Positions 6,317 to 13,758 of a stretch of DNA of 18,619 bases are shown here, one piece after another (the stretch's first letter is position 1; every line of letters starts with the position of its first letter). The stretch is from an uncultured candidate division Zixibacteria bacterium (lineage in GTDB: Bacteria > Zixibacteria > MSB-5A5 > GN15 > PGXB01). The notes under the pieces are model-generated. The model had not been told where the DNA came from. It made no database searches and saw only the letters and a program-made list of their open reading frames with translations. The translations under genes were made by a program, and so were the position numbers. The stretch is from assembly GCA_937925655.1 (NCBI GenBank), contig CALAMC010000085.1:1-18619 (forward strand), given 5' to 3'.

Positions 6317-6757
6317 ATGCCGAGTTTTGTAATCCCGGATAAGTGTGATGGGTGCAAAGCCTTGGACAAAACCGCCTGTCAGTACATCTGCCCCAACGAT
6401 CTCATGGTTCTGAACAAGGAAAAAATGAAAGCCTACAATCAGGAACCGGAGATGTGCTGGGAATGTTACAGCTGCGTCAAGATCTGCCCCGTACAGGCGA
6501 TCGAAATACGCGGCTACGCGGATTTTGTCCCCATGGGTGCCAGTGTCACCCCGATGCGCTCGACCGACAGCATTATGTGGACCGTCAAGTTCCGTAATGG
6601 CATGTTGAAGCGCTTCAAATTCCCCATTCGCACGACCGAAGAAGGTAAAGCGCAGCCGGCGGGCGGTTACAAGACCGCTCATGGCAACCTGAACGATCAA
6701 ATACTCGCTCAGGAACCGGAAGCGTTGAACATGAACGAAGTTTACACCATCAAGTAA
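6317..6757 (+). CDS. aprB: Adenylylsulfate reductase, beta (iron-sulfur) subunit
   Basis: The 146-residue electron-transfer subunit of APS reductase. Eight cysteines hold two 4Fe-4S clusters: C10-x2-C13, C21 and C25-P in the first stretch, and C47-x2-C50-x2-C53-x3-C57-P in the second. The long stretch between C13 and C21 is typical of AprB. The C-terminal tail of about 45 residues (to VYTIK) is the arm that wraps around AprA in known structures. The ribosome site (AAGGAGG at 6304-6310) is very strong, as for an abundant enzyme. AprA follows after 21 bases. Confidence 0.97.
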   Translation: MPSFVIPDKCDGCKALDKTACQYICPNDLMVLNKEKMKAYNQEPEMCWECYSCVKICPVQAIEIRGYADFVPMGASVTPMRSTDSIMWTVKFRNGMLKRFKFPIRTTEEGKAQPAGGYKTAHGNLNDQILAQEPEALNMNEVYTIK

Positions 6758-6778
6758 TGGTCAGGAGGAAAGGTAATT

Positions 6779-8701
6779 ATGCAGAATTTTGAGACTGTAG
6801 AAATCACCACTGATCTTCTGATTCTTGGTGGTGGTATGGCCGCCTGCGGCGCCGCCGTGGAAGCTTCCTACTGGGCGAAGAAGAACAACGTGAAAGTCAC
6901 GCTGGTCGACAAAGCCGCGATGGAACGCTCCGGAGCCGTGGCGATGGGTCTTTCGGCCCTGAACCAGTATGTCGGCCTGCACGAAGGTAAAAACACGGTC
7001 AAGGATTACGTCGATTACGTCCGTATGGACCTGATGGGCATCATCCGCGAAGATCTTGTCGCCAATATTGCCCGGCACGTCGACTCGACCGTGCACCTGT
7101 TCGAGAAATGGGGTCTTCCTATATGGAAAGATGCCGAAGGCCGCTATGTTCACGAAGGCCGCTGGCAGCTCATGATCAATGGTGAATCCTACAAGGTCAT
7201 CATTGCCGAAGCCGCCAAAAATGCCCTGGCCGAAGCCGGTGGTCAGTATTTCGAGCGAGTTTTCATCACCGAACCGTTGCTCGATGGCAATCGTATCGCG
7301 GGGGCCGTCGGTTTCAGCGTTCGTGAAAACAAATTTTATGTTTTCCGCGCCAAAGCCGTCATCTGCGCCATGGGTGGTGCCGTGCACGTCTTCAAACCGC
7401 GCAGTACCGGCGAAGGCCTCGGTCGCGCCTGGTATCCGCCGTGGAACTCCGGCTCCAGCGCCTATTTCACGTTGCGCGCCGGTGCCGAAATGACTTCGCA
7501 GGAAGTCCGCTTTATCCCGGTTCGTTTCAAGGACGCTTATGGTCCGGTGGGCGCCTGGTTCTTGCTCTTCAAGTCGGCCGCGACCAATGCCATGGGCGGC
7601 AACTACATGATCGAACGTAAAGACGAACTCGAGAACTGGAAACCGTACGGTCTGGTCAAACCCATCCCGGCCAATCTGCGTAACTGGCTGGGCATGCTCG
7701 ATACCATGGAAGGCAAAGGCCCCATCTATATGAGGACCGAAGAAGCCATCCAGAAGATCGTCAAAGATGCCGGTGACGAAAAAGAAGCCAAGAAGAAGCT
7801 CAAAGAACTCGAATCGGAAGCCTGGGAAGACTTCCTCGATATGACCATATCGCAGGCCATTCTCTGGGCCGCCAACAATGTCGAGCCCGAAAAGAAATCT
7901 TCCGAAATCGCCGCCGCCGAACCGTACTTTATCGGTTCCCACTCCGGCGCCTCCGGTGCCTGGGTCAGCGGTCCGGAAGACCTGCAGTCGGCCGAAACCA
8001 AGGGTGAATATTTCTGGGGTTACAGCCACATGTCGACCATCAAAGGCCTGTTTTGCGCCGGTGATGCGTCGGGTGCCTCATCCCATAAATTCTCCACCGG
8101 TTCGCACGCCGAAGGCCGCATCGTGGGTAAAGCCGCCGTCAAGTTCATCGTGGAGAACAACACTCTGCCGAATATTGACAAGGCCAAAGTCGAAGAATAC
8201 AAGAAGCTCGTATACAAACCCCTGGAAACCTTCGAAGCTCACAAGAATGCCACCACGGATCCGGAGGTCAACCCCAACTATATCAAGCCCAAGATGTTCA
8301 TGTTCCGTCTCCAAAAGATCATGGACGAATACGTGGCCGGAGTTACGTCTCAATTTTCGACCAATAAGGCCTGTCTGGATCGCGCTCTCGAATTGCTTAC
8401 CTTCTTGAAGGAGGATTCCGAGAAGCTGGCCGCGGCCGACCTGCATGAATTGCTCCGTTGCTGGGAAAACATCCAGCGTATGTGGCAGGCTGAAGCTCAC
8501 GCCAGAACCATTCTCTTCCGCGAAGAAACGCGCTGGCCGGGATATTACCGCCGCGCCGACTTCCCGAAAATGAATGAACAAGACTGGCACGCTTTCGCCA
8601 ACTGCCGCTGGGATCCCAATTCGGGCAAATGGGAAATGATTAAGCGCCCGATGAAGCATGTCTATCCCAAACCGCAGGAACACGAACTGCTGGGCGGCTA
8701 A
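6779..8701 (+). CDS. aprA: Adenylylsulfate reductase, alpha (FAD) subunit
   Basis: The 640-residue catalytic flavoprotein that reduces APS to sulfite and AMP, in the cytoplasm, in complex with AprB. The FAD-binding motif ILGGGMAACGAA is at 15-26. ERSGAVAMGLSALNQY (49-64) and SHSGASGAWVSGPEDL (387-402) are conserved active-site stretches; H388 probably corresponds to the histidine near the flavin in the Archaeoglobus enzyme. GLFCAGDASG (423-432) is the second FAD motif of the fumarate reductase/succinate dehydrogenase flavoprotein family. Full length, no frameshift. The ribosome site AGGAGG (6763-6768) is strong. The codon choice looks more restricted (GCC, AAG, GTC, CTG) than in the flanking genes, fitting high expression. 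It ends the operon at the hairpin at 8756-8790. Confidence 0.98.
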   Translation: MQNFETVEITTDLLILGGGMAACGAAVEASYWAKKNNVKVTLVDKAAMERSGAVAMGLSALNQYVGLHEGKNTVKDYVDYVRMDLMGIIREDLVANIARHVDSTVHLFEKWGLPIWKDAEGRYVHEGRWQLMINGESYKVIIAEAAKNALAEAGGQYFERVFITEPLLDGNRIAGAVGFSVRENKFYVFRAKAVICAMGGAVHVFKPRSTGEGLGRAWYPPWNSGSSAYFTLRAGAEMTSQEVRFIPVRFKDAYGPVGAWFLLFKSAATNAMGGNYMIERKDELENWKPYGLVKPIPANLRNWLGMLDTMEGKGPIYMRTEEAIQKIVKDAGDEKEAKKKLKELESEAWEDFLDMTISQAILWAANNVEPEKKSSEIAAAEPYFIGSHSGASGAWVSGPEDLQSAETKGEYFWGYSHMSTIKGLFCAGDASGASSHKFSTGSHAEGRIVGKAAVKFIVENNTLPNIDKAKVEEYKKLVYKPLETFEAHKNATTDPEVNPNYIKPKMFMFRLQKIMDEYVAGVTSQFSTNKACLDRALELLTFLKEDSEKLAAADLHELLRCWENIQRMWQAEAHARTILFREETRWPGYYRRADFPKMNEQDWHAFANCRWDPNSGKWEMIKRPMKHVYPKPQEHELLGG

Positions 8702-8755
8702 CTGGCCCTCGGCATAAATCGGAAACGAATTTCAATCGAATTCGATTTGTCAATA

Positions 8756-8790
8756 AAAGTCCTCCGGGTGCCCATAATCCGGAGGACTTT
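8756..8790 (+). terminator. Terminator of the sat-aprBA operon
   Basis: A perfect 12-bp stem (AAAGTCCTCCGG at 8756-8767, CCGGAGGACTTT at 8779-8790) with an 11-base loop, 55 bases after the aprA stop. The stem ends in TTT followed by ATATTTG, a moderate U-rich tail. Confidence 0.85.
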
Positions 8791-8847
8791 ATATTTGCGC
8801 AGCGCCACCGATTTTTCGTATATTAAAATATTTGAACGGATAAAAAC

Positions 8848-9135
8848 ATGAATGACAAGGCCGAAAACAAAGACACTATCTGTCCTTACTGCAACGAGAA
8901 AATGAAAAAGTGGATACCCCACCTTGAATCGGGCTGGGATATGACCATTCAGTACGTCTGTTTTAATGACGACTGTCCCTATTTCATCAAGGGTTGGGAA
9001 TGGATGCGCGATAAGTACCAACAAAAAGCCTCATACCGCTTTCGCTATGATCCCAGGACCGGCGAAAAAGGTCCCCTGCCGGTGGCGTCATTGCTGGCCC
9101 ATCGCGGCGGGATTGTCGAAGATTCCCAGGAGTGA
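8848..9135 (+). CDS. Small zinc-ribbon protein of unknown function
   Basis: A 95-residue soluble protein with a CPYC knuckle (C12-C15) and a second pair C38-x4-C43 (YVCFNDDCPYF), which suggests one zinc-ribbon. The rest is conserved-looking but featureless (GWEWM, SYR, PLPVAS). It recalls the ogr/Delta-like zinc-finger proteins found beside sulfur genes in Deltaproteobacteria, from memory only. The upstream ribosome site is weak (ACGGA). It sits just after the sat-aprBA terminator and 6 bases before the next gene, so those two genes form a unit. No reaction can be assigned. Confidence 0.75.
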   Translation: MNDKAENKDTICPYCNEKMKKWIPHLESGWDMTIQYVCFNDDCPYFIKGWEWMRDKYQQKASYRFRYDPRTGEKGPLPVASLLAHRGGIVEDSQE

Positions 9136-9141
9136 CAAGGA

Positions 9142-10008
9142 ATGGATGAAAACAACAAGATGGACGACATCGCCCGTCTTAAGGAAGCAATTTTGAAAGA
9201 ATATCCCCGGCTGCACAAAAACGATTCCTTTAAATTTCGTTGTCACAGCGGTGTCCCCTGTTTCAATGAATGCTGCGGTGACGTCAACATATTTCTGACA
9301 CCTTATGATATCATGCGCCTGAAAAATAACCTCGGCATAACGTCCCAGGAATTTCTGGCCAAATACACCATCTCCCCCTTCGATAAAAATTTGAAATACC
9401 CCGTTTTGCTATTAAAGATGAATGACGATGTGCGTAAAAGCTGTCCGTTTGTCGGTGACAAAGGCTGCGGTGTTTACCCTGACCGGCCCTGGGCCTGTCG
9501 CATGTACCCGCTCGGACTGGCCACCAGTCGCGAAAGTTCGCAAACAATTGACAGCGAATTTTTCTTTTTGCTGCAGGAAGCCACCTGCAAAGGTTTCTGC
9601 GAGGAGCACGAGCAGACTATCGAGCAATGGCTGGCCGACCAGGGCATTGAAGAATACAATATGGCCGGCGAAGATTTCAAGGATATCACCCTTCATCCCC
9701 GTCTTCAGAATGTCAAGGGGGGATTATCGCTCCAACAGGTGGAGATGTTCCACACCGCCTGCTACAACCTCGATAAATTCCGCCGCTTCATTTTCGAAAG
9801 TTCCTTTCTGGATAAATTCGAGGTCGCCCCGGATACGCTCGAGAAGCTCAAAAACGACGATGAAGCACTTTTAAAATTCGGTTACAAATGGGTACGCTTT
9901 TCCCTGTTTGGCGAACAGACGCTTAAAGTAAAAGACGATGTCTTTAGGGCAAAACGATTGGAGCTTGAGAAAAAACTGGCCGCCAAAGAAAAACGCGAAA
10001 CGAATTGA
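9142..10008 (+). CDS. YkgJ-family cysteine-cluster protein (putative metal-binding)
   Basis: A 288-residue protein with the YkgJ/Fe-S cluster-type cysteine pattern: C34, C40, C44 and C45 in FRCHSGVPCFNECCGD, then C101, C109 and C119 in CPFVGDKGCGVY...RPWACRMYP, and C149/C153 in TCKGFCEEH. Such proteins are annotated as zinc- or iron-chelating, and their biochemical role is poorly known. The C-terminal third is helical, charged and without cysteines. The start is supported by AGGAG (9128-9132), which lies at the end of the preceding gene, so translation is probably coupled. A terminator follows at 10022-10050. The pair with the zinc-ribbon protein directly behind aprA suggests, but does not prove, a link to sulfate reduction. 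Confidence 0.85.
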   Translation: MDENNKMDDIARLKEAILKEYPRLHKNDSFKFRCHSGVPCFNECCGDVNIFLTPYDIMRLKNNLGITSQEFLAKYTISPFDKNLKYPVLLLKMNDDVRKSCPFVGDKGCGVYPDRPWACRMYPLGLATSRESSQTIDSEFFFLLQEATCKGFCEEHEQTIEQWLADQGIEEYNMAGEDFKDITLHPRLQNVKGGLSLQQVEMFHTACYNLDKFRRFIFESSFLDKFEVAPDTLEKLKNDDEALLKFGYKWVRFSLFGEQTLKVKDDVFRAKRLELEKKLAAKEKRETN

Positions 10009-10021
10009 CCGAATTATTGAC

Positions 10022-10050
10022 GGCCGGAACCGTTAATGCTCCGGCCTTTT
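10022..10050 (+). terminator. Rho-independent terminator after the YkgJ-family gene
   Basis: GGCCGGA (10022-10028) and TCCGGCC (10040-10046) form a 7-bp GC-rich stem with an 11-base loop, followed directly by TTTT. It closes the plus-strand unit just before the convergent gene at 10062. Confidence 0.82.
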
Positions 10051-10061
10051 GAAGTCCGGAT

Positions 10062-10739
10062 TTACAATCCCAGAAAATCCTTGACCGCTTTGATCTTCAG
10101 AGTGCCACTGTGAATGTCATAAAACGTGACAGGCACATCATCCTTCGACAGCCGGATGAGACTATCGGCATTTAATTCATGACCCAGCGCCTTAAGCGCC
10201 AGGACGCCGAAAGCTCGAATCCGTGGATTATCATGGACCAGTGATTTTTCGAGTTTTTCAAAGTGTTTCATTGCATGATCGGCCACAAACCCGGGATCGA
10301 CCTGTCCGTTGATCAGGCGGAACACCGCCCACCTCACCCCGGCTTCGAACGGTTCTTCATCCATAAAAGAAAATAAATTCGGAACATATTCATTGGCCAG
10401 TCCGGGGATATTAACGATGATTTCGGCGATGGCCTCCGGCGCGTTCCAGCACAACCCGCCGGATTCGTCGTTCATCAGCCAGAATAAACGCCTGATCTGG
10501 CGCCGGACCGGTTCTTTATCATTTTGCGCTATATCCGCCGCGAGCAACCCCATGGCCTCAATCGCCCGCCACTGCATAAGCGGGTCAGGATCGAATAGTA
10601 GTGAAGCCAGCGTGCGCAACGAGCTATTGTTGTTTCTGGCCCACTCCGTAACGGCATGGGAATTTCGATTTTTAAGAAAATCTTTGATTTGCGCCTTACG
10701 ACGGACGCCGGCCGATTGACTCCCGGAAGCCTTATTCAT
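10062..10739 (-). CDS. HEAT-like repeat protein resembling the DVU0298 family
   Basis: A 225-residue soluble helical protein. Repeated helix pairs such as LMQWRAIEAMGLLA (54-67), the DESGGLCWNAPEAIAEI stretch (91-107), EEPFEAGVRWAVFRL (128-142) and RIRAFGVLALKALG indicate HEAT/ARM-type repeats. The DESGG-W-APEAI block reminds me of the DVU0298 family named after a Desulfovibrio vulgaris protein and known mainly in sulfate-reducing lineages; that is recognition from memory. HEAT proteins normally serve as protein-binding scaffolds, and the partner is unknown. It is the last gene of the leftward nadE-wzz unit, 14 bases after wzz, with only a weak ribosome site (AGGCAAG), so its expression may depend on wzz translation. 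Confidence 0.7.
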   Translation of the reverse strand: MNKASGSQSAGVRRKAQIKDFLKNRNSHAVTEWARNNNSSLRTLASLLFDPDPLMQWRAIEAMGLLAADIAQNDKEPVRRQIRRLFWLMNDESGGLCWNAPEAIAEIIVNIPGLANEYVPNLFSFMDEEPFEAGVRWAVFRLINGQVDPGFVADHAMKHFEKLEKSLVHDNPRIRAFGVLALKALGHELNADSLIRLSKDDVPVTFYDIHSGTLKIKAVKDFLGL

Positions 10740-10753
10740 GGCAATTATCTTGC

Positions 10754-12289
10754 CTATTTGCCGGTCGCGACCGGGGCACGATGCGAGGGCAATTTCTTAA
10801 GCATTCTTATTTCGGGGATAACTCCAATGACCGGGACGCCCAGCGTTTCCTCGACTTCATCGAGGTTCTTGAAGGAGCTGTCCATAATCTCGGACAGCAG
10901 TGCCGCCCCGGCTCCTACGGCCAGGCCCAGCAAAACACCCAGAACGATTATTTTGGTTCGGTCCGGCTTGAAGGGCGCTAATGGCACTTTGGCCGGCTCG
11001 ATTACCTTATACTTGGATTCGCGTACCAGTGCCTGCGAAATTTGTGAGCTTTCCTGCTGATCCCTGAATTTATCTCTTAAATCGCGCGCGGCCGTGATTT
11101 CTCGCTCGATTTGATCGAGGCTGGCATCAAATTCCGGAATTAAATTGATTTTATGCTGTAAATCGGCCCGAGCCAGTTTCAGGTTGTTTTCGCGGGCATA
11201 TAAAACGTCGATATCCGAACGCAGGGTGAACAGCCGGTATAATATCGTCCTCGTGTTCTGGTCATATTCGGAAAACTGATTATTGACCAATATTTGTATC
11301 TCTTTGTCAACCTGTTCGATCAGATTGTAAAGGCGCGTATTGAATGTTAAAACCTCCGGGGCCTTCCATTCATGATTCTGCATAAGGGTGGCAATCGACC
11401 CGATTAACTGCTTGATATCTTCTTTCAGCCGAGTCAGCTTGCTTGATTCTTCAAGAACCAGTTTACTTTTGGTCAGGCCCAGGTCGGACAGCTGGCCGAT
11501 AACGTCTTTTTCTTCCTCGCTTTTACTGCGGATTTCGAGATTGGTAGCTTCGATTTCGGCGTTGATGGCACGGCGATTCTCGTCCGACATTACCGACTCG
11601 TTGAGTTGAATCTGCAAATATTGACGCTCCAGAGCCGTTTTCCGGTCGATTTTATCCTGCAGGTCCCTTTCATAACGGGACAGTTGCTCAAAGGAGAAAT
11701 CCTGCGAAATACGGACAGAGCCCAATTCCTGTCTCATTTTTTCGGTTATGAAAATGTCGCCCAGATTCTGGGCCATGTCACGCGCCAGATTGGGGTCGGT
11801 CGAATGGACCGTAATTTGTACCTGGTCGTTTCCGGCGTAGGCGACGCCAATCTTTTCGCGGAGACTATTTACCAAAAAGTCCAGTTTAATCTGGTCAAGG
11901 CTCAAATCCGGCCGCGAAACCCGGGCCTTGACAGCCTTCTCATTTAATTTCGGGTCCTGGTCGAGTTTGAGCATGGCAACCAGCTGGCCCAGATATGGGG
12001 TTGACGTTATTTCATTTTGAAGGCTTTTCAATTCCATCTGGCGGTCACGATCGGTCCGCATCATCTGCTGGCCGCTGCCCAACAGGCGCTGAAGGTCGTT
12101 GGACAGCTTGACCGGCGATCCGGTCCAGACGATAACCGATGATTCATATTCGGGCGTAATCAAATAAGACCCTGCAAATGTCGCCGCCGTCACCAGGATC
12201 ATGGGAATTATTATCAGCCACTTTCGCCGCCAGGCCACCTGCAGCAGGTCATTGACATCAAAAGCTTTCTTCTTGCCGGTTTCCGTCAC
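10754..12289 (-). CDS. Wzz/GumC-type polysaccharide chain-length determinant protein
   Basis: A 511-residue inner-membrane protein that would set chain length of, or help export, a surface polysaccharide. TM1 is at about 24-44, TM2 at about 446-466, and the long periplasmic part between them is rich in heptad coiled coil (about 190-420). A PxxP-rich segment (PAKVPLAPFKPD) directly precedes TM2, as in Wzz/PCP proteins. After TM2 comes EVEETLGVPVIGVIPEI, the usual cytoplasmic tail. There is no fused tyrosine kinase domain, so it is of the PCP-2a N-terminal type alone. It starts with GTG, supported by AAAGGCG 7 bases upstream. It lies 64 bases after nadE on the same strand. Confidence 0.88.
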   Translation of the reverse strand: MTETGKKKAFDVNDLLQVAWRRKWLIIIPMILVTAATFAGSYLITPEYESSVIVWTGSPVKLSNDLQRLLGSGQQMMRTDRDRQMELKSLQNEITSTPYLGQLVAMLKLDQDPKLNEKAVKARVSRPDLSLDQIKLDFLVNSLREKIGVAYAGNDQVQITVHSTDPNLARDMAQNLGDIFITEKMRQELGSVRISQDFSFEQLSRYERDLQDKIDRKTALERQYLQIQLNESVMSDENRRAINAEIEATNLEIRSKSEEEKDVIGQLSDLGLTKSKLVLEESSKLTRLKEDIKQLIGSIATLMQNHEWKAPEVLTFNTRLYNLIEQVDKEIQILVNNQFSEYDQNTRTILYRLFTLRSDIDVLYARENNLKLARADLQHKINLIPEFDASLDQIEREITAARDLRDKFRDQQESSQISQALVRESKYKVIEPAKVPLAPFKPDRTKIIVLGVLLGLAVGAGAALLSEIMDSSFKNLDEVEETLGVPVIGVIPEIRMLKKLPSHRAPVATGK

Positions 12290-12353
12290 TCTATATCGCC
12301 TTTCATTAGAATTGGTTCTTGACCGTTATATCCCTTAAACACCACCACTTATC

Positions 12354-13343
12354 TCAAGTTTCACACCCCGTCAAATTCTCATCGATATGAAGTGGCTTAG
12401 ACCGCAGGTATTGGGTGGTTCGCATTTTTTGATGAATATCTTTTATTACCCGCTCAACCTGGTCTTCTTCAAGACCCAGGGCATTAGCGGTATCCGCCAC
12501 TGAAATCCCATTTTCCATGGCATACCAGATGGGGTCCAGAATCGGGAATTCCACGCCGAAGAAAAAATCGGTCTGGGTTACTTCGGCCGAGTACGTGTCG
12601 GTGGTGGGAGTACGGCCCCGAATGCCCTCGGGAATCTCCAGATAATCGGCAATCTGGTAAACCTGCATTTTAAACAGGTGTGCGATTGGTTTTATATCGG
12701 CGCCGCCGTCGCCGTATTTGACAAAAAATCCGAGCATATGCTCGTCCTTATTGCCGGTTCCGATCAGCGCCCGGTTGAGCCGTTCGGCGTGATAATAACC
12801 CATTGTCATCCGGGTGCGTTGCTTGAAATTCGACGCCGCCACAATTTGCAGGTATTCCTTTTTGGGCAGACGGATTTCCTTAATTTGACCGTCGGGAGAC
12901 TCTATTGTCAATTTGAAAAAGTTTATTCCGGCTTTTTCAAGGATATTACTGCCCAGAGTAATTTTGTTTTTGTAACCGGGACCGAATTCAGGGAACAGCC
13001 TTTTAATGGCTTCGTCACGTCGGCGATAGCAGCCGAATCCCTCCAGCGCCCCGGATATATTTTCTTCGAGAAATTCAATGCCCAGGTGGCCGGCCAGTTG
13101 TTCGGCCAAAGATTTTGACTCCTCCGCAGAATCCCTTTCGGGCAGGGCCAATCCCAGGACTTTTTCCGGACCAAGAGCTCTTGCGGCCAGGGCGGCGCAC
13201 ACCGAGGAATCCACTCCGCCGCTTATGGCAACAATTGCGCCTTCGCGCTTAAGGTCCACCAGAATCTGCTTTTTCATGCGTTCGACTATCCGCGCCGTTT
13301 CGGCGGCGGGATCGATTCTAAGAGAATCTCGCTTAAATTTCAT
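12354..13343 (-). CDS. nadE: NAD(+) synthase, ammonia-dependent, synthetase domain only
   Basis: A 329-residue adenylating enzyme that amidates nicotinate adenine dinucleotide to NAD. The ATP pyrophosphatase loop SGGVDSS is at 41-47. GTGNKDE (195-201), KYGDGGADIKPI (209-220), LFKMQVYQIA and the NFKQRTRM stretch (172-179) are all family motifs, and all appear intact. There is no glutaminase domain, so ammonia or a separate glutaminase must supply nitrogen. A 329-residue form is longer than the approximately 275-residue Bacillus-type enzyme and carries an insert around 105-165. Its place next to wzz and across from ACP/acyl ligase is like nadE-type genes in polysaccharide loci, where some may act on other carboxylates. 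Housekeeping NAD synthesis remains the simplest reading. Confidence 0.85.
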   Translation of the reverse strand: MKFKRDSLRIDPAAETARIVERMKKQILVDLKREGAIVAISGGVDSSVCAALAARALGPEKVLGLALPERDSAEESKSLAEQLAGHLGIEFLEENISGALEGFGCYRRRDEAIKRLFPEFGPGYKNKITLGSNILEKAGINFFKLTIESPDGQIKEIRLPKKEYLQIVAASNFKQRTRMTMGYYHAERLNRALIGTGNKDEHMLGFFVKYGDGGADIKPIAHLFKMQVYQIADYLEIPEGIRGRTPTTDTYSAEVTQTDFFFGVEFPILDPIWYAMENGISVADTANALGLEEDQVERVIKDIHQKMRTTQYLRSKPLHIDENLTGCET

Positions 13344-13398
13344 CGACTAATTATTTCCTTTTTCAAATTTGAATCTTATTCAATATTTTATCATTATT

Positions 13399-13423
13399 CC
13401 GATAATTATATACGTATTATCGG
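13399..13423. promoter_or_regulatory. Palindrome in the nadE/ACP divergent region, overlapping a nadE -10 box
   Basis: CCGATAAT (13399-13406) and ATTATCGG (13416-13423) form a perfect 8-bp inverted repeat with a 9-base centre. On the minus strand a perfect TATAAT lies at 13410-13405, inside the left arm and centre, about 60 bases before the nadE start. I see no good -35 box. The arrangement suits a repressor operator over the nadE promoter, but a chance palindrome in AT-rich DNA is possible. Confidence 0.45.
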
Positions 13424-13506
13424 TATCCAAGTGAAAAATATATTGCCCAAAGGCGAAGGCAAGATTAAAATGTGGGCTGTTTATAGTTTAAATCGAAAGG
13501 AATGAC

Positions 13507-13758
13507 ATGGAAAAATCGGAAATAATGTCGAAAATCGAACAATTTATCCATACTAACTTTATTTTCGACGAAAATCTTGCCCTGGCCAAAGATCAATCAT
13601 TGCTTGACAGCGGCGTGATCGACTCCACCGGAGTTCTGGAACTGGTTAATTTTCTCGAAGAAACTTTTGGTTTTACGGTCAACGACGAAGAGTTGGTCCC
13701 GGATAATCTTGATTCCATCAACAATATTGCCGCCTTCGTACAAAAAAAACGCGCTTAA
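13507..13758 (+). CDS. Acyl carrier protein
   Basis: An 83-residue acidic, helical carrier protein. The phosphopantetheine attachment site is S40 in GVIDSTGVLEL, with the usual DS followed by a hydrophobic helix. Acidic residues cluster in helix 2 and loop 3 as in other carriers. The motif is DST rather than the DSL of fatty-acid ACPs, which points to a specialised carrier. The ribosome site AAAGGA is 5 bases before the ATG. Its TAA overlaps the ATG of the next gene by one base (TAATG), so carrier and ligase are translationally coupled and the ligase is its likely loading partner. Confidence 0.9.
   Translation: MEKSEIMSKIEQFIHTNFIFDENLALAKDQSLLDSGVIDSTGVLELVNFLEETFGFTVNDEELVPDNLDSINNIAAFVQKKRA

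Noticed and set aside
6761..8029. 422-codon open frame on the minus strand
   Set aside because: It is antisense to aprA, whose protein is unmistakable. The long open frame is a by-product of its codon bias.
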